From assembly GCA_030737875.1 (NCBI GenBank), contig CM060910.1, positions 249,396,427 to 249,460,426 on the forward strand: a stretch of 64,000 nucleotides of DNA, given 5' to 3'. Positions 10,262 to 21,910 of the stretch are shown piece after piece. The position numbers and the translations under genes are program-made. A model generated the notes under the pieces. The model worked only from the letters and a program-made list of their open reading frames with translations, was not told the origin of the DNA and did no database searches. Within the stretch, counting starts at the first letter, position 1. Every line of letters begins with the position of its first letter. The DNA comes from Allium sativum (lineage: Eukaryota > Streptophyta > Magnoliopsida > Asparagales > Amaryllidaceae).

Positions 10262-11915
10262 AGAGGTAGAAACATTTCTGTTGAAAGTTTGGTTTTTCTG
10301 TTTGATCATCCTGTTCGTACTTTATTTGATTCTGGCGCATCACACTCGTTTATGTCTGCTTCGCTAGGTGAAACACTACGCCTAAATACTAGTCTAGTTA
10401 CGGATCCCATAGTAGTCTCAAATCCTATTGGTGGTTCGGCTCATTTTTCATTGATTTATCGGGATTTGAGAGTGTCTATTTTGAGCATTGAGTTTGAATG
10501 CAACGCCTTCTTTCTTGGCTTCACAGGCTATGGATTGATTCTAGGCATGGATTGGTTATCCAGTAATGGTGCCATCCTCGATTGTGAAAAGAGAGTGGTT
10601 AGACTTATGACTCTCCTTGGCAACACTCTTGAAATCTCTTATAACCCCATACATTCTGTTATGCTTAGTTACCTAGAATCTCTTGATGCGTCTGTTGAAA
10701 ACTTGCAGTCCATTAGAGTAGTCAGTGAATACTCAGATGTATTGGAAGAGGTGAAGGGCTTACCTCCAAAGCGGGAGATAGACTTTCGCATATACCTTGT
10801 TGATAATGCAAAGCCCGTAGCTCTACCCGTTAAGCACATGGCTCCTAAGGAGATAAAAGAGCTCAGTAAGCAAGTCAAAGAGCTGCTCGGAAAGGGTTTA
10901 TAAGGCGGAGTATTTCTAAATGGGGTGCTCCAGTAGTATTCGCAACCAATGCGGATGGTTCACTTCGCCTATGCATTGATTATAGGGAGCTAAACAAGCT
11001 GACCAAGAAGAATAGGCACCCATTTCCTAGAATAGATGATTGTTTGATCAGTTTGTAGGTGCGTCTATTTTCTCCCAACTAGATTTGGCTACCGGGTTCC
11101 ATCAGCTAAGAGTGGTGGAAGATAGCATTGATAAGACCGCATTCAGAACCCTGGATGGTTTTTTCGAATGGCTTGTCATGCCTTTCGGCTTGACAAACGC
11201 ACCCGCTTACTTCGTTGACTTGATGAGTTGGGTGTTTAGAGAATTCCTTAATAAGTCTGTGGTGGTTTTCGTAGACGACATTTTGATATTCTCAAAGAAT
11301 GAAGAAGAGCAAGCTTTGCATTTAAGGGAAGTCATGGATACTCTTTGTACACATCAGCTGAAGGCCAAATTCTCCAAATCCCACTTCTGGAGAGAAGAGG
11401 TGAGGTTTCTTGGGCATGTGCTGTCCAAAGAGGGGTTAGCCGCGGACCCCGCAAAAGTAGTTGCGGTGCAAGATTGGAAGGTTCCACGGAATGCAACCGA
11501 AGTCTGAAGTTTTCTCGGGCAAGCGGGCTTTTACCGAAAATTCATTAAAGACTTTGCTAAAATCTCAGCCCCACTCACAAGATTAACGAAGAAGAACCTA
11601 ACTTTCACCTGGGATTTGCATTGCAATATTTCTTTCAAACGTTTGAAAAGGGATCTAACAACAGCCCCAGTTCTGACATTGCCGAATGGGAGCAAGATGT
11701 TTACCATATACATGGACGCATGTGGTACGGGACTAGGTGTTGTCTTAATGCAAGAAGGGAAAGTAGTAGCTTATGGAGGCAGACAGTTGAAAGTACATGA
11801 GAAAAACTACCCAACCCACGATCTAGAGTTGGCTGCCATCGTCTTTGCGCTTAAGTCTTGGCACCATTATCTCCTAGGTGAGAAGTTTGAATTGTATACT
11901 AACCATAATCGTTGA
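10262..11915 (+). pseudogene. Element A protease, reverse transcriptase and RNase H, broken
   Basis: Aspartic protease motif LFDSGASHSF lies near 10320 and ILGMDWL near 10540. RT blocks include the [12 protein letters not shown] region, [22 protein letters not shown] and the catalytic FVDDILIFS (near 11265-11295). RNase H begins with DACGTGLG (near 11713) and includes [11 protein letters not shown]. Single-base losses shift the frame near 10900, near 11041 (DDLFDQ region) and near 11900. A TGA interrupts at 11505. Domain order PR-RT-RH is normal for Ty3/gypsy. The protease catalytic triplet is intact here, unlike in element B. Confidence 0.9.
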
Positions 11916-13709
11916 AGTACCATTTCTCGCAGAAAGATCTTAACTTAAGACAGCAAAGGTGGATGGAATTTCTGGCCTCTTATGATTTTGAGATTTCCTA
12001 TACCCTAGGCAAGGGCAATGTGGTAGCGAATGCCTTAAGTAGGAAGAAGCCGAACTTGAGTCCTCTCTTTGTAGAAAGGCAAAGCTTGGAATATATAGCA
12101 AACTTTAATTTTGGACCCTCCTCTGAAATTGTGCCTGGTCTATTAGGATCACTGGAGGTGCGGCCTACTCTTTTGGACTCAATAGGAACCGCGCAACGAG
12201 AAGACCCTCAGCTAGTTGATGTAATGGAAAAGCTAGTTAGGGGTGAGACTTTTAGTCACCTCAATAGATACTCCATTGATGATAGGGGTTGGTTAAGACG
12301 GGATGGAAGGTTATGCATCCCACAAGTAAGGGATTTAGTGAAGACGGTTCTCGAAGAGGCGCACCATTCCAAACTGAATATACACGTAGGCAGAGACAAG
12401 ATGTATAAAGATATAAAAAGGGCTTTCTTTTGGAATGGCATGAAGAGTGACATAGCTGAGTTCGTCACTAAGTGTTTAATATGCCAGCAAGTCAAAGCGG
12501 AGAAGAAGAAGCCCGGTGGTCTGCTTCATCCTCTCGAGGTCCCACAATGGAAGTGGGATAGCATTTCAATGGACTTTTTTGATGGGTTGCCTAGGTCAAG
12601 AAGGGGCAATACTAGTATTTGGGTAATAGTGGACAGGCTCACTAAAAGCGCTCACTTTATACCTGTTAAAAGTAGAAGGACTGCCTCGTCCCTAGCATCC
12701 ACTTATCTCAAAGAAATAGTTCGACTCAATGGGATACCCTCCACCATAGTGAGCGATCGAGATCCTACCTTTACGAGCGAGTATTGGAAGAGTTTGCAAG
12801 AGGCAGTAGGCACCCAGTTATGCTTAAGCATGGCCTATCACCCCCCCCCCCCCAAACCGATGGTCAGACGGAAAGGATGAACAGAGTATTAGAAGACCTC
12901 TTGAGATTGTGCATTCTTGACTTTGGAGGGACATGGGAGGATCATCTTCCTTTGATGGAATTCGCCTACAACAATAGCTACCAAGCCACCATAGGAATGG
13001 TGTCCTTCGAAGCTTTATATGAAAGACCGTGCCGATCACCAACTTGTTGGTGGGAGTCTACAGACAAGCTCGTACTTGGGCCATACATGATTAGAGAGAC
13101 CTCAGAAAAGGTGGACTTGATAAGAAGACGGATGAAGGCTGCACAAGATAGACGGAAGTCCTACGCAGACAAAAGAAGGACCGACCTTGAGTTTAAGGTT
13201 GGAGATAGGGTGTTCCTTAAAATATCTCCTTTGAGAAATGTCATTCACTTTGGGTCCGTAGGAAAGCTAGCAATAAGATTTGTAGGTCCATTTCCTACCA
13301 TTGGAAGGGTTGGGACGATGGCTTACAGAGTAGAGCTACCCGAGTGACTGGCTGGAATTCATAATGTTTTTCATGTTTCTCAACTACGAAAGTGCTTACA
13401 TGAATCTGCGGAAGTGGTGGAGCCAAATATACTAAAGGAAGTAGAGTGGAACGAGAAGCGACTGTGAGAAGAGTTCCAACTCGTATCTTGGGTACGGAAG
13501 TCAAAAAGCTACGCAACCGTGAAGTCAATAATTTTAAAGTTCAATGGAGTGATGCTGAGGAAGACGCGACTTGGGAAACTGAGATTAAAATACGCGCAGC
13601 CTACCCTTTTCTCTTTGAGGGTACCTCCTTGATCTCTTTTTCCATAAGTTTATTCATGCTTATATCTATCTTTCAAGTATATCTGCTCAGTCCTATTCTT
13701 TATCCTTAG
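11912..13709 (+). pseudogene. Element A integrase with chromodomain-like tail, broken
   Basis: Begins with the end of RNase H ([28 protein letters not shown]). The integrase zinc-binding region follows (EEAHHSK, CLICQQVK, near 12355-12500), then the core motifs MDFFDGLPRS and VSDRDPTF. A run of 13 C at 12841-12853 replaces the normal YHPQTDGQTE codons and shifts the frame; translation resumes in another frame through EFAYNNSYQ. A TGA is at 13345 and another frame change lies near 13450. The end reads RILGTEVKKLRNREV and DATWETE..YPFLFE, the chromodomain-like tail of Tekay/Del chromoviruses, which may guide integration into chromatin. Confidence 0.88.
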
Positions 13710-13996
13710 GTAGAAACTGATGGATGTAAACATGTGTTTGAAACATGTTATGATTGATGGTTGCGAGTGGTTGAAAGTGGTTGCTAATGGTGGCTCGTGG
13801 ATGCATGTACACACACATTAGGCACTAGATCGGCTCAATCACCTTCATATTGCATATAAATGTGTGTGCATATATAAATTAATGGATGTATAATGGTTGT
13901 GCTATCATATGGATGCTGCATTCTGATGAATGGTTGTGCACACATGTAGAAACAATATGTATCGATATAATTCTTTCGCATACATAATGGACGCAT
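13710..13996 (+). other. Element A 3' internal non-coding region, left part
   Basis: Non-coding sequence rich in GGTTG and ATGCAT repeats between the chromodomain end and the site where B inserted. It aligns by eye with the reverse complement of 16975-17250 (same region of B) and with C's 27380-27660, including the CACATTAGGCACTAGATCGGCT block. It continues at 33841-34036 on the other side of B. Confidence 0.75.
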
Positions 13997-15026
13997 TGTA
14001 ACACCCCACCTCCGCTAGGGTTACTCACAAAGGGAATGCACTTGGTGGAGTATTATCCAGGTAAACATGCACAGAGATATCACAAGGCAGAACATAAATA
14101 AAGCAGCGGTAGAAATTAAAAACCAACTTCTTATTATTTTCAAGAAAAGAGTCAAAAGCTCATATATCCAAGATACAAATTATTCCATTACATCAAGTTC
14201 CAAATAAATAAGCATAAACTTAAGATAAAAAAAGTAGATTATTCCCCATAAATAGCAGAAGCAGCCATAGCATAGCCTAAGAACAAACCGTACATGAGCT
14301 GTCAGAAAGCAAGCTAAATCCAAGCTAAGAGCTAGTGTTTCCTCCCTGAGAACCTAGGGGGGACGAAAGAAAAAGAGGCGAAAGAAAAAGGGTCAGCCAT
14401 AAAGATTAGTAAGCCCTAGTGACTTTCAGTATGAAAACTAGTAAAGGTAACATGATATGTGAAAACTGGAATTAAACATAAGGATGATAACAGAACTGGT
14501 AGGATAATCAAGATAACAAGATAAGTCTAGTCTAACATCGCATATTCAAGGTTCGCTGCACCAACTGTACTAGTGTTCTACCCATGCCAAGTATTAACCA
14601 TGAAATGATCCCTTGGCCCAGTATCATGAAGTGACCCATTACAGGGTCCTATGGTACGACCTCTAATCGATCGGCTCCCTACAAATCCTAGCTCATCATG
14701 TGTCTGTGTCATACGGCCCTATCCAGAAATGTAGTTACCTGTGCTAGGTCCACCATAGGGTGTATCAAGTCCTATGGTGTCAACCACCGACACGAATCAA
14801 GCACGCACAGTGTAAATCTACGGGTGCCCAATGCCTTCTTTTTCAACTCCGGACTACGTGCACGACCATAGCCCGCCTGAACCTACAATGGCGCACCTAC
14901 TCAGCCGTCGTTCTGGTCGCTTACAATCAGCCCAGTAATCGTGCCCCACCCTGCCTAGTCCCAGGGTATCGTGATACATCTAAGTGGGTTACTGCTGAAA
15001 AGGACCGCGTAACTAGGGTTTCTAAT

Positions 15027-15177
15027 GGGTTAAGTGTTGTCATTCAAATTCGTGACTTAACCCTATCCAATTCATGTATCAAGTTGGTTAAGTGTGTTCA
15101 AGCGGTTCATGACTTAACCACATCAAATCATCGTGTCAAGTTGGTTAAGTATACTCAAGTGGTTCTTGACTTAACCC
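15027..15177. repeat. 57-59 bp repeat with GGTTAAGT/ACTTAACC inverted motifs, element B 3' LTR
   Basis: GGTTAAGT-type motifs at 15027, 15086 and 15143 are each followed 26-28 bp later by ACTTAACC at 15055, 15112 and 15169, giving three tandem units that could each fold back. The 5' LTR has the same array at 22955-23105. Confidence 0.75.
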
Positions 15178-15220
15178 TATCATGTGGCATTAATTCATTA
15201 GTGCACCTCAACCTCTCACA

Positions 15221-15291
15221 TTAGACTAACTGTTGTGGTTACTGGATTTGCTGGGCGGTTCCGGGTAGATTTACACCACAACATAGTCTAC
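15221..15291 (-). other. LTR hairpin, element B 3' LTR (TTAGACT copy)
   Basis: TAGACT (15222-15227) pairs with AGTCTA (15285-15290), and TGTTGTGG (15231-15238) with CCACAACA (15276-15283). The loop is the complement of the shared GCCCGG-AACC-GCCCGG core. It corresponds to hairpin 1 of A and C. Confidence 0.72.
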
Positions 15292-15339
15292 CTCGGGTTT
15301 TACGTGCGATATGACCAACTACCCACATTGGATCCTATT

Positions 15340-15393
15340 GTTTGCAGCCACTGGATTTTTCCGGGCGGTTTCGGGTAGATTTACACTGCAAAC
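15340..15393 (-). other. LTR hairpin, element B 3' LTR (GTTTGCAG copy)
   Basis: GTTTGCAG (15340-15347) pairs with CTGCAAAC (15386-15393). The outer stem is decayed. Same GC-rich loop as the neighbouring hairpin. Confidence 0.65.
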
Positions 15394-16316
15394 TCAACCC
15401 AACCTCGAGTTGGCCATTTTCAAGTTTATCTAATTGTCATGCCCACATTCAAGTTTTCATGTAAAAATTCATGTCGAGTTTTCATGTCATGTTTCATGTC
15501 AAATCGTGTCAAGTTCATGTCCATATCTAGGTTCAAGTTATAATAACGTTCATGTTTAAAGTTCAAAGTCAATTCATGTTTTACCTAGTCTGCCCAATCG
15601 TATTCCCATCGCACGTAAGCTCGAATCGATACAAATAAATCTAATTAAGGAATAACATAAAAAGGGACGGGTATAAGGTGGAAAAAGTGATTACTAGCAT
15701 AGCACGGTATAACTTGAGATAAATGATATAACATTACTGGCATATGGAATATTGGCCTCAAACATAAAGATTTCAAATCTAACAAAATAAGGTACTAATC
15801 AAGATAACAATTGTCATAAGGTGATAGTATAGTCATGGTAACGATTGACATAAGGTGATAGCATAATCATGGTAACGATTGACATAAGGTGATAGTCATA
15901 AACTTGTGACTAATAGCAGATTCAACATGATAATATGAGGGGTTTTATTTTTGATTTACAACATGAATTGGCCCCAAATCAGTGTCATAGTAATATCCAA
16001 GAGTCAAGATCCAAGATGAACAAGAATGAATGTAAAACAGTCATCATACATAGGTCCAATTTCAATTTACATCATATTCATATTACATTTACAGTTTAAA
16101 TCTAAAAATAACTGGGGCTTTTAGATCGTGGTTCGAGAATTAGAAAAAGAGAGTCGATGTTGAATCTTTATAGGCTTAGTCAAGTCCTAACAGAAATCCC
16201 CAAATCAGCAACGTAGCTTCGACGTAGAAGAAGTAGTCTCTCTAACTTTTCAACCAGAATTAGAGAAGCATAAGGTCAGAAAGAATTTTGTGTAGAGAGA
16301 CTAGTGTGAGGGGCTG

Positions 16317-16324
16317 TATTTATA
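16317..16324 (-). promoter_or_regulatory. TATA box, element B 3' LTR
   Basis: TATAAATA on the minus strand, in CCCTATAAATACAGCCCC. The 5' LTR copy that would drive B is at 33431-33438. Confidence 0.65.
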
Positions 16325-16405
16325 GGGTCAGGTCAACGAATGTGGACAGAAACGAGGCCAGAAACAACAAAGTGAATCCAGCTTCAAAAATGGGCTCGGA
16401 CACAA

Positions 16406-16482
16406 GGTCGACCCCCAGTTCGACACTATGGTCGACCTGGTCCTGGGTAGGTCGACTACATAGTCGACCCCTAGGTCGACCT
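16406..16482. repeat. GTCGAC palindrome cluster, element B LTR
   Basis: Five GTCGAC palindromes, mostly inside GGTCGACC, within 77 bp and about 80 bp upstream (in element sense) of the TATA box. The 5' LTR copy is at 33519-33586. Element A has the same kind of cluster at 6185-6246 and 34331-34410. Confidence 0.75.
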
Positions 16483-16758
16483 GGTCCTGGGCGGGAAATT
16501 TCCCGCCCAGTCCAATCTGAGGTTTGAATTTTGAATTTTGAATTCGAATTGAACTGCTTTGAACTTGAAAACTTCTGAAAACTTCGAAAGGCCATAACTT
16601 GGTATACAGGCTCCGATTTTCGAAAACTCGGACTCGTTTCCAAGCAGAATTTCGAGACGAACACAATGGCGTAACCCGTTTCCCTTGATTCTTATTTTAA
16701 AAATTAATTCTTCCTTGAATTATAGTTATTACACGTTATAAAAACACGGGTTGTTACA

Positions 16759-16777
16759 TTCTCCCCCCCCCCCCTTA
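16759..16777 (-). other. Polypurine tract, element B
   Basis: Minus strand reads TAAGGGGGGGGGGGGAGAA next to the 3' LTR, the plus-strand primer for reverse transcription. The G run has grown to 12, against AAGGAGGGGAGAA in A. Confidence 0.85.
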
Positions 16778-17256
16778 AAGAATTTCGTCCCTGAAATCTC
16801 TAAGTTTGGGAGGATGTGTCCTACCATCCATCATCCATCTACTCAAAGCATCATCCACATGCAACCATTGTCCTTAAAAGATTTCTAGTGCTGTATGAAC
16901 GTATGCAGAAAGTGTGTGTATATGTACTTATCTAATGCAAAAGATCAGGCGGTTACTGATTCAGTAAACCTCCTTAATGCAAAATATGTTAGTGTCATGA
17001 ATCCAACATGTATGCAAATTCCTAACATAGTTTATAATCTCTACATGAGTGCACAAACATTCATCCATATGCAACATCCAAGTGATAGCATAACAAGTTC
17101 CATCCATGTACAAGTATAAGCACTCATGCATATGCAACATGAAAATGTGACTGAGCCGATCTAGTGCCTAATGTGTGTCATGCATCCACTAGCATCCACT
17201 TGCAACCGCTTGCAACCATTTGCAAACATCAACCATAACATGTTTTAATCACATGT
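16778..17256 (-). other. Element B 3' non-coding internal region
   Basis: Lies between the polypurine tract and the chromodomain end. It starts (element sense) with the CACACATTAGGCACTAGATCGGCT block also present in A and C. No coding signal was found; the open frame at 16895-17119 on the other strand has no recognisable motif. Confidence 0.7.
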
Positions 17257-18798
17257 TTACATCCATATGGTTCTACCTAAGGTTCTCAAGATAACATCGA
17301 GAAGATAACAAGACAAACGTAGATAGTAGAAGCATGATACAAAAAGGTTTTCAAGTTTATAGGAAAAAGAGATCGAGAACGTACACTCAAAAAGAAATGG
17401 GTAAAGCGCGCGTATCTTCTCTTCGGTTTCCCAAGTTGCGTCTTCTTGGGCTTCAGTCCACTGCCCTTTAACCAGCTTGACTTCTCGATTCCTTAGCTTC
17501 TTTATCTCCGTTCCTAAGATACGAATCGGAACTCGCCTCAATGTTGCTTCTTTTTCCACTTCTACGTCTTCAAGGATGCTTGGCTCAACCACTTCGGCTG
17601 ACTCATGCAAGCACTTCCAGAAATGCGAGACGTGAAAGACATTGTGCACCCCAGCCAGCTTCTCGGGTAAGTCTACCTTATAGGCCATTCGTCCAATCCT
17701 CTCAGTGATGGGGAACGGTCCTACGAACCTTGGTGCTAGCTTTCCAACTGCTCCAAAACGAACTACATTGCGTAACGGAGAAACTTTTACAAAGACCATA
17801 TCTCCGACTTCGAACTCTAGGTCTATCCTTCTCTGGTCCACATAAGATTTCTGTCTATCTTGGGACGTTTTCATCCATCTTCGTATCAACTCAATCTTCT
17901 CAGAAGTGTCCCTTATCATGTCGGGCCCAAGTATAAGTCTGTCTGTCGTCTCCCACCAACAAGTTGGTGATTTGCACGGTCTTCCATACAGGGCTTCGAA
18001 CGGTGCCATTCCGATGCTATCTTGGTAACTATTGTTATATGCAAACTCCACAAGAGGAAGATGGTCTTCTCAAGTACCACAAGAGTCAAGAATGCATAGC
18101 CTCAGGAGAACTTCTAGTATCCTATTTACCCTTTCGGTTTGTCCATCCGTCTGTGGGTGATAGGCCGTGCTTAAATTCAGTCGTGTTCCCATTGCTTCTT
18201 GCAGACTATTCCAGAACTGGCTAGTGAAAATCGGGTCACAGTCACTAATTATACTAGAAGGAACTCCATGCAATCGTACTATCTCTCGAAGGTAAATAGA
18301 CGCTAGCCCTGATGCGGTCCTCTTGCTTTTCACCGGAATGAAGTGAGCACTTTTCGTGAGTCTATCAACTATGACCCATATGCTAGTATTTCCCTTCCTT
18401 GACCTAGGAAGTCCATCCACGAAATCCATCGAGATACTCTACCATTTCCATTGCGGGACCTCCAAAGGATGTATTAGCCCACCAGGCTTCTTCGACTCAG
18501 CCTTTACTTGTTGGCACACCATGCACTTCGAGACGAACTCTGCCACATCCTTTTTCATTCCCGTCCAAAAGAAAATGCGTTTCATATCCCTGTACATCTT
18601 ATCCCCTCCGGGATGTATAGTCATCTTCGAGTGATGCGCCTCTTCAAGAACTTTCCTTACTAGGTCTCCCACTTATGGGACACATAGCCTCCCATCGCGC
18701 CTTAGCTATCCCTTGTCATCTATGACATACCTACTGAGGTGACTCGACGTCTCACCCCTAATCAACTTGTCCATGATTTCGACTATCTGTGGGTCTTC
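17257..18798 (-). pseudogene. Element B integrase with chromodomain-like tail, broken
   Basis: Integrase inserts the cDNA. Element sense shows the zinc-binding region (EEAHHSK, then CMVCQQVK, near 18640-18510) and core motifs MDFVDGLPRS, SDCDPIF (a change from the usual SDRDP) and YHPQTDGQTERVNR. EFAYNNSYQ, GRPCKSPTCWWE and GPFPI follow. The tail RILGTEIKKLRNREV..EDATWETE..YPFLFE is chromodomain-like. In-frame stops lie at 18439 and 18070, with others near 18673-18710. The longest open part is 17257-18051 (264 codons). Confidence 0.88.
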
Positions 18799-20771
18799 CT
18801 ACTGTGAAGTCCATACTTGATCTAGAAGTGTAGGTCTTAACTCAAGAGATGCAAATGTAGCAGTCAATGACTCAATAGCAGGTGTAAAATCAAAGGTTGC
18901 TATAAAATCAAGGCTTTTCCTTTCAACAAACAAGGGGCTCAACGTCAACTTTTTTCTACTTAGCGCGTCCGCCACCACATTACCCTTGCCAGGGGTATAA
19001 GCTATATCGAAGTCATATGATGCCAAGAACTCCATCCACCGCTGTCGCCTCAGATTCAAGTCTTTCTGTGAGAAGAGGTACTTAAGCGATTTGTGGTCGG
19101 TATGCAGCTCGAACCTCTCCCTAGAAGATAATGGCGCCAAGCTTTAAGTGAAAAAACAATCGCGGTCAACTCCAAGTCATGCGTGGGATAGTTTTTCTCA
19201 TGAACTTTAAGTTGTCTGCCCCCGTAGCATATTACTCTTCCTTCTTGCATTAGGACATCGCCTAACCTCGTGCCGCACGCATCTGTGTACACGGTAAACA
19301 TCTTACCTCCATCGGGTAATGCCAAAACTGGGGCTGTGGTGAGGGCTCTCTTAAGTCTCTGAAAAGCAGCGTCACATTCTATGTCCCATGCGAAAGGTAG
19401 GTTCTTCTTTGTTAACATAGTAAGAGGGGCTGAAATCTTAGCGAAGTCCTTAATGAACTTCCTGTAGTAGCCTGCCAAACCGAGAAAGCTCCTCACCTCC
19501 GTTGCATTCTTAGGAATTTTCCAGTCCTGTACCGCAACTACCTTTGCGGGGTCCACGGCTATGCCTTGCTTAGAAACTACATGTCCAAGGAATCGAACTT
19601 CCTTCCTCCAAAAATGGCATTTGGAGAACTTAGCCTTTAACTGGTGTGCTTTAAGCATTTCCATGACTTCCCTGAGATGTCTAGCATGCTCTTCTTCATC
19701 TTTTGAGAAGATCAAAATATCATCCACGAAAACTACCACAAACTTGTTAAGGAACTCCCGAAACACCCTACTCATCAAATCTACAAAGTACGCGGGTGCA
19801 TTCGTTAATTCAAACGACATGACTAGCCATTCAAAGAACCCATCTGGAGTCCTAAATGCAGTTTTATCAACGCTATCCTCAGCCACTCTAAGCTGATGGA
19901 ATCCAGTGGCTAGATCGAGTTAAGAGAAAACAGATGCACCCACAAGCTGGTCAAACAGATCGTCGATTCTTGGTAGTGGGTGCCTATTCTTCTTCGTCAT
20001 CTTGTTTAACTCACAATAATCTACGCATAGACGAAGCGATCCATCCGCCTTAGTAGCGAATACCACCGGAGCACCCCATTCAGAAATGCTTCGCCTTATG
20101 AAATTTTTCTCAAGCAACTCATTAACTTGTTTACTGAGCTCTCTTCTTTCTCGTGGGGCCATGTGCCTAACGGGCAATGAAACTGGCTTGGCATTATCAA
20201 CAAGATAAATTCGGAAGTCTATCTCGCATTTAGGAGGTAACCCCCTCACTTTATCAAAGACATCTAGATATTCTCGGACCACTCTTATAGATTGCAAATT
20301 ATCATCGGACGAGCCAAGGGATTCAAGATAACACAACATGACTGGACCCTTAGGGTTACAAGAAATTTCAAGGGTATTGCCGAGGCGAGTCATGAGCCTC
20401 ACTACCCTTTGTTCACAATCAAGAATGGCTCCATAATCGGATAGCCAATCCATACCTAGGATCAAACCGTATCCCATAAATCCGAGAACATAAGCATTAC
20501 ACGTGAATTCTACGCTTAAGATAGAGATCCTCAAATCCATACACATCATAGATAAATGGGCGGAGACCCCAATTGGATTTGAAACTATAACAGGATTCTC
20601 AACCAGACTAGTACTTAGGTGCAGATTTTCAACAATATCAGAAGAAATAAAAGCATGCGATGCACTAAAGTCAAATAAGGTTCGAACAGGAAAGGCAGAA
20701 ATGTAAACAAGGCTTTCTACGGAAATATTACTACCTCGTTCAGGAGCTGGAGTGGTGTTGAGAGCATGCAA
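18799..20771 (-). pseudogene. Element B protease, reverse transcriptase and RNase H, broken
   Basis: Protease: the usual catalytic triplet D-S-G reads D-F-S here ([10 protein letters not shown], near 20675), which should inactivate it, although ILGMDWL is kept. [26 protein letters not shown] and catalytic FVDDILIFS (near 19725). RNase H: DACGTRLG and [11 protein letters not shown], then a frame change near 19130 before [18 protein letters not shown] at 19920 sits where A has a Gln codon before LDLATG. A stop also follows WTSQ at 18799. Order and lengths are normal for Ty3/gypsy. Confidence 0.9.
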
Positions 20772-21724
20772 CTACCCTCCAGAAGGTCCTGCTTGTTGGG
20801 TCTTCCCTTTCCCCTGCCCTTGCTTCTTAGGGCAATCCTTGCTGATGTGTCCAGTATCTCCACAATGAAAGCATTCACCCAACTTCCTCTTCTTCTTTCT
20901 ACAGTCTTTAGCTAGATGTCCAGTAATACCACAGAAGTTGCACTTCCTCGTCTCACGTGGTTTGTTATTGCTCTTGTTAATTTTGTTATTCTTGTTGTTC
21001 CCCTTCTTGAAATCAGCTTTCTTATTCTGAGTTTCATTAGGCTTAACCTCCTTCTTGCTATTCTTGTCTTCCTCATGAAGTAGAGCCATATCCACCAAGC
21101 TTTCAAAGGTCGTCCCCATGGGTATGTGAGTTAGGGCCAAGCTATGTAGTGGCTCGTTCAATCCTCGAACAAAGCGTACAGCCTTTTTGTGGGCTGTGTT
21201 GACCAAATCCAAACCGAACCGAGCAAGCTGACTAAACTTATTCACGTACTCCCTAACAGACATGCCCCTTGCTTGAGTGCTAGGAACCTCTCCATTTGAA
21301 GGTTCTCTTCTGCTGACGACAAGAATTTAAGCCCAAACCTCTCTCTAAAGTCTGCCCAAGTCTCAACTGGCCTGGTAGCGTTGGCGACTTCCCACCAAAA
21401 TGAAGCATCCTCTTTCAACAACCATGCTGCTAACTGAACTTTCCTATGGTCCTTCATATCAAAGATAATGAACAAGTCTTCCGTCTCCTTTAGCCAATTT
21501 CGTGCCTCAACAAAGGTTTCAGTTCCAATGAAGTTCTTGCCGCCCATTGCTTTAAAGTCTTTGCATATTTTGGCAAAGGCGGTACCAGGAGGAGGAGGAA
21601 CCGCAACCACTGGGGGAGGTGAAGGAGGGATGTCTGCCGTGCCCGCGTCGTTGGCCCTGGCTTCTAAGTACCTTCGGAACCATCCCGGCACGGGTATTCC
21701 CTCAGGCAGGTTAAGATCAGCCAT
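20772..21724 (-). pseudogene. Element B gag, broken by frameshift and stop
   Basis: I chose the start at 21724 (MADLNLPEGIPVPGWF) because it aligns with the starts of A and C gag; the upstream extension to 21763 is not conserved. Gag blocks FKAMGGKNF, FVEARNWLKE and WWEVANA..PVETW are intact to about 21265, where a single base is missing relative to C. The rest (20772-21263) reads MSVREYVNKF, a lysine-rich linker and two complete zinc knuckles CNFCGITGHLAKDC and CFHCGDTGHISKDC. It ends at a TAG directly followed in frame by pol. Confidence 0.88.
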
Positions 21725-21898
21725 GCTGAAAAACGAAAAGAAAAGATTCAAATGAGGAAACAAAGGAAAGTGCTAATGGCTTCTTGGGGAATAGCCTTTT
21801 TAAACATAAAACTTTTCTTGAAAAATGCTTCTTTGTAAATGGTTTTGAAAATAGTTTCAGAAGGTTTTTAAAACTTTTGCCCAGCCTGGTAACCTTCT

Positions 21899-21910
21899 GC
21901 TCTGATACCA
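21899..21910 (-). other. Primer-binding site, element B
   Basis: Minus strand reads TGGTATCAGAGC, complementary to initiator Met tRNA, two bases from the 5' LTR at 21913. Confidence 0.93.

Larger units (their letters stand above)
13997..16758 (-). repeat. Element B 3' LTR (2,762 bp)
   Basis: Begins TGTAACACCCCACCTCCGC and ends GGGTTGTTACA immediately before the C-rich complement of the polypurine tract. It matches 21913-23615 plus 32815-33840. It carries a GTTAAG inverted-repeat array, the hairpin pair, a TATA box, a GTCGAC cluster and the conserved block at 16590-16677. Confidence 0.92.

Noticed and set aside
14760..15224. 154-codon open frame (and its copy at 22688-23152)
   Set aside because: Lies antisense inside element B LTRs across the GTTAAG array and is shared only because both LTRs are copies; no protein motif.
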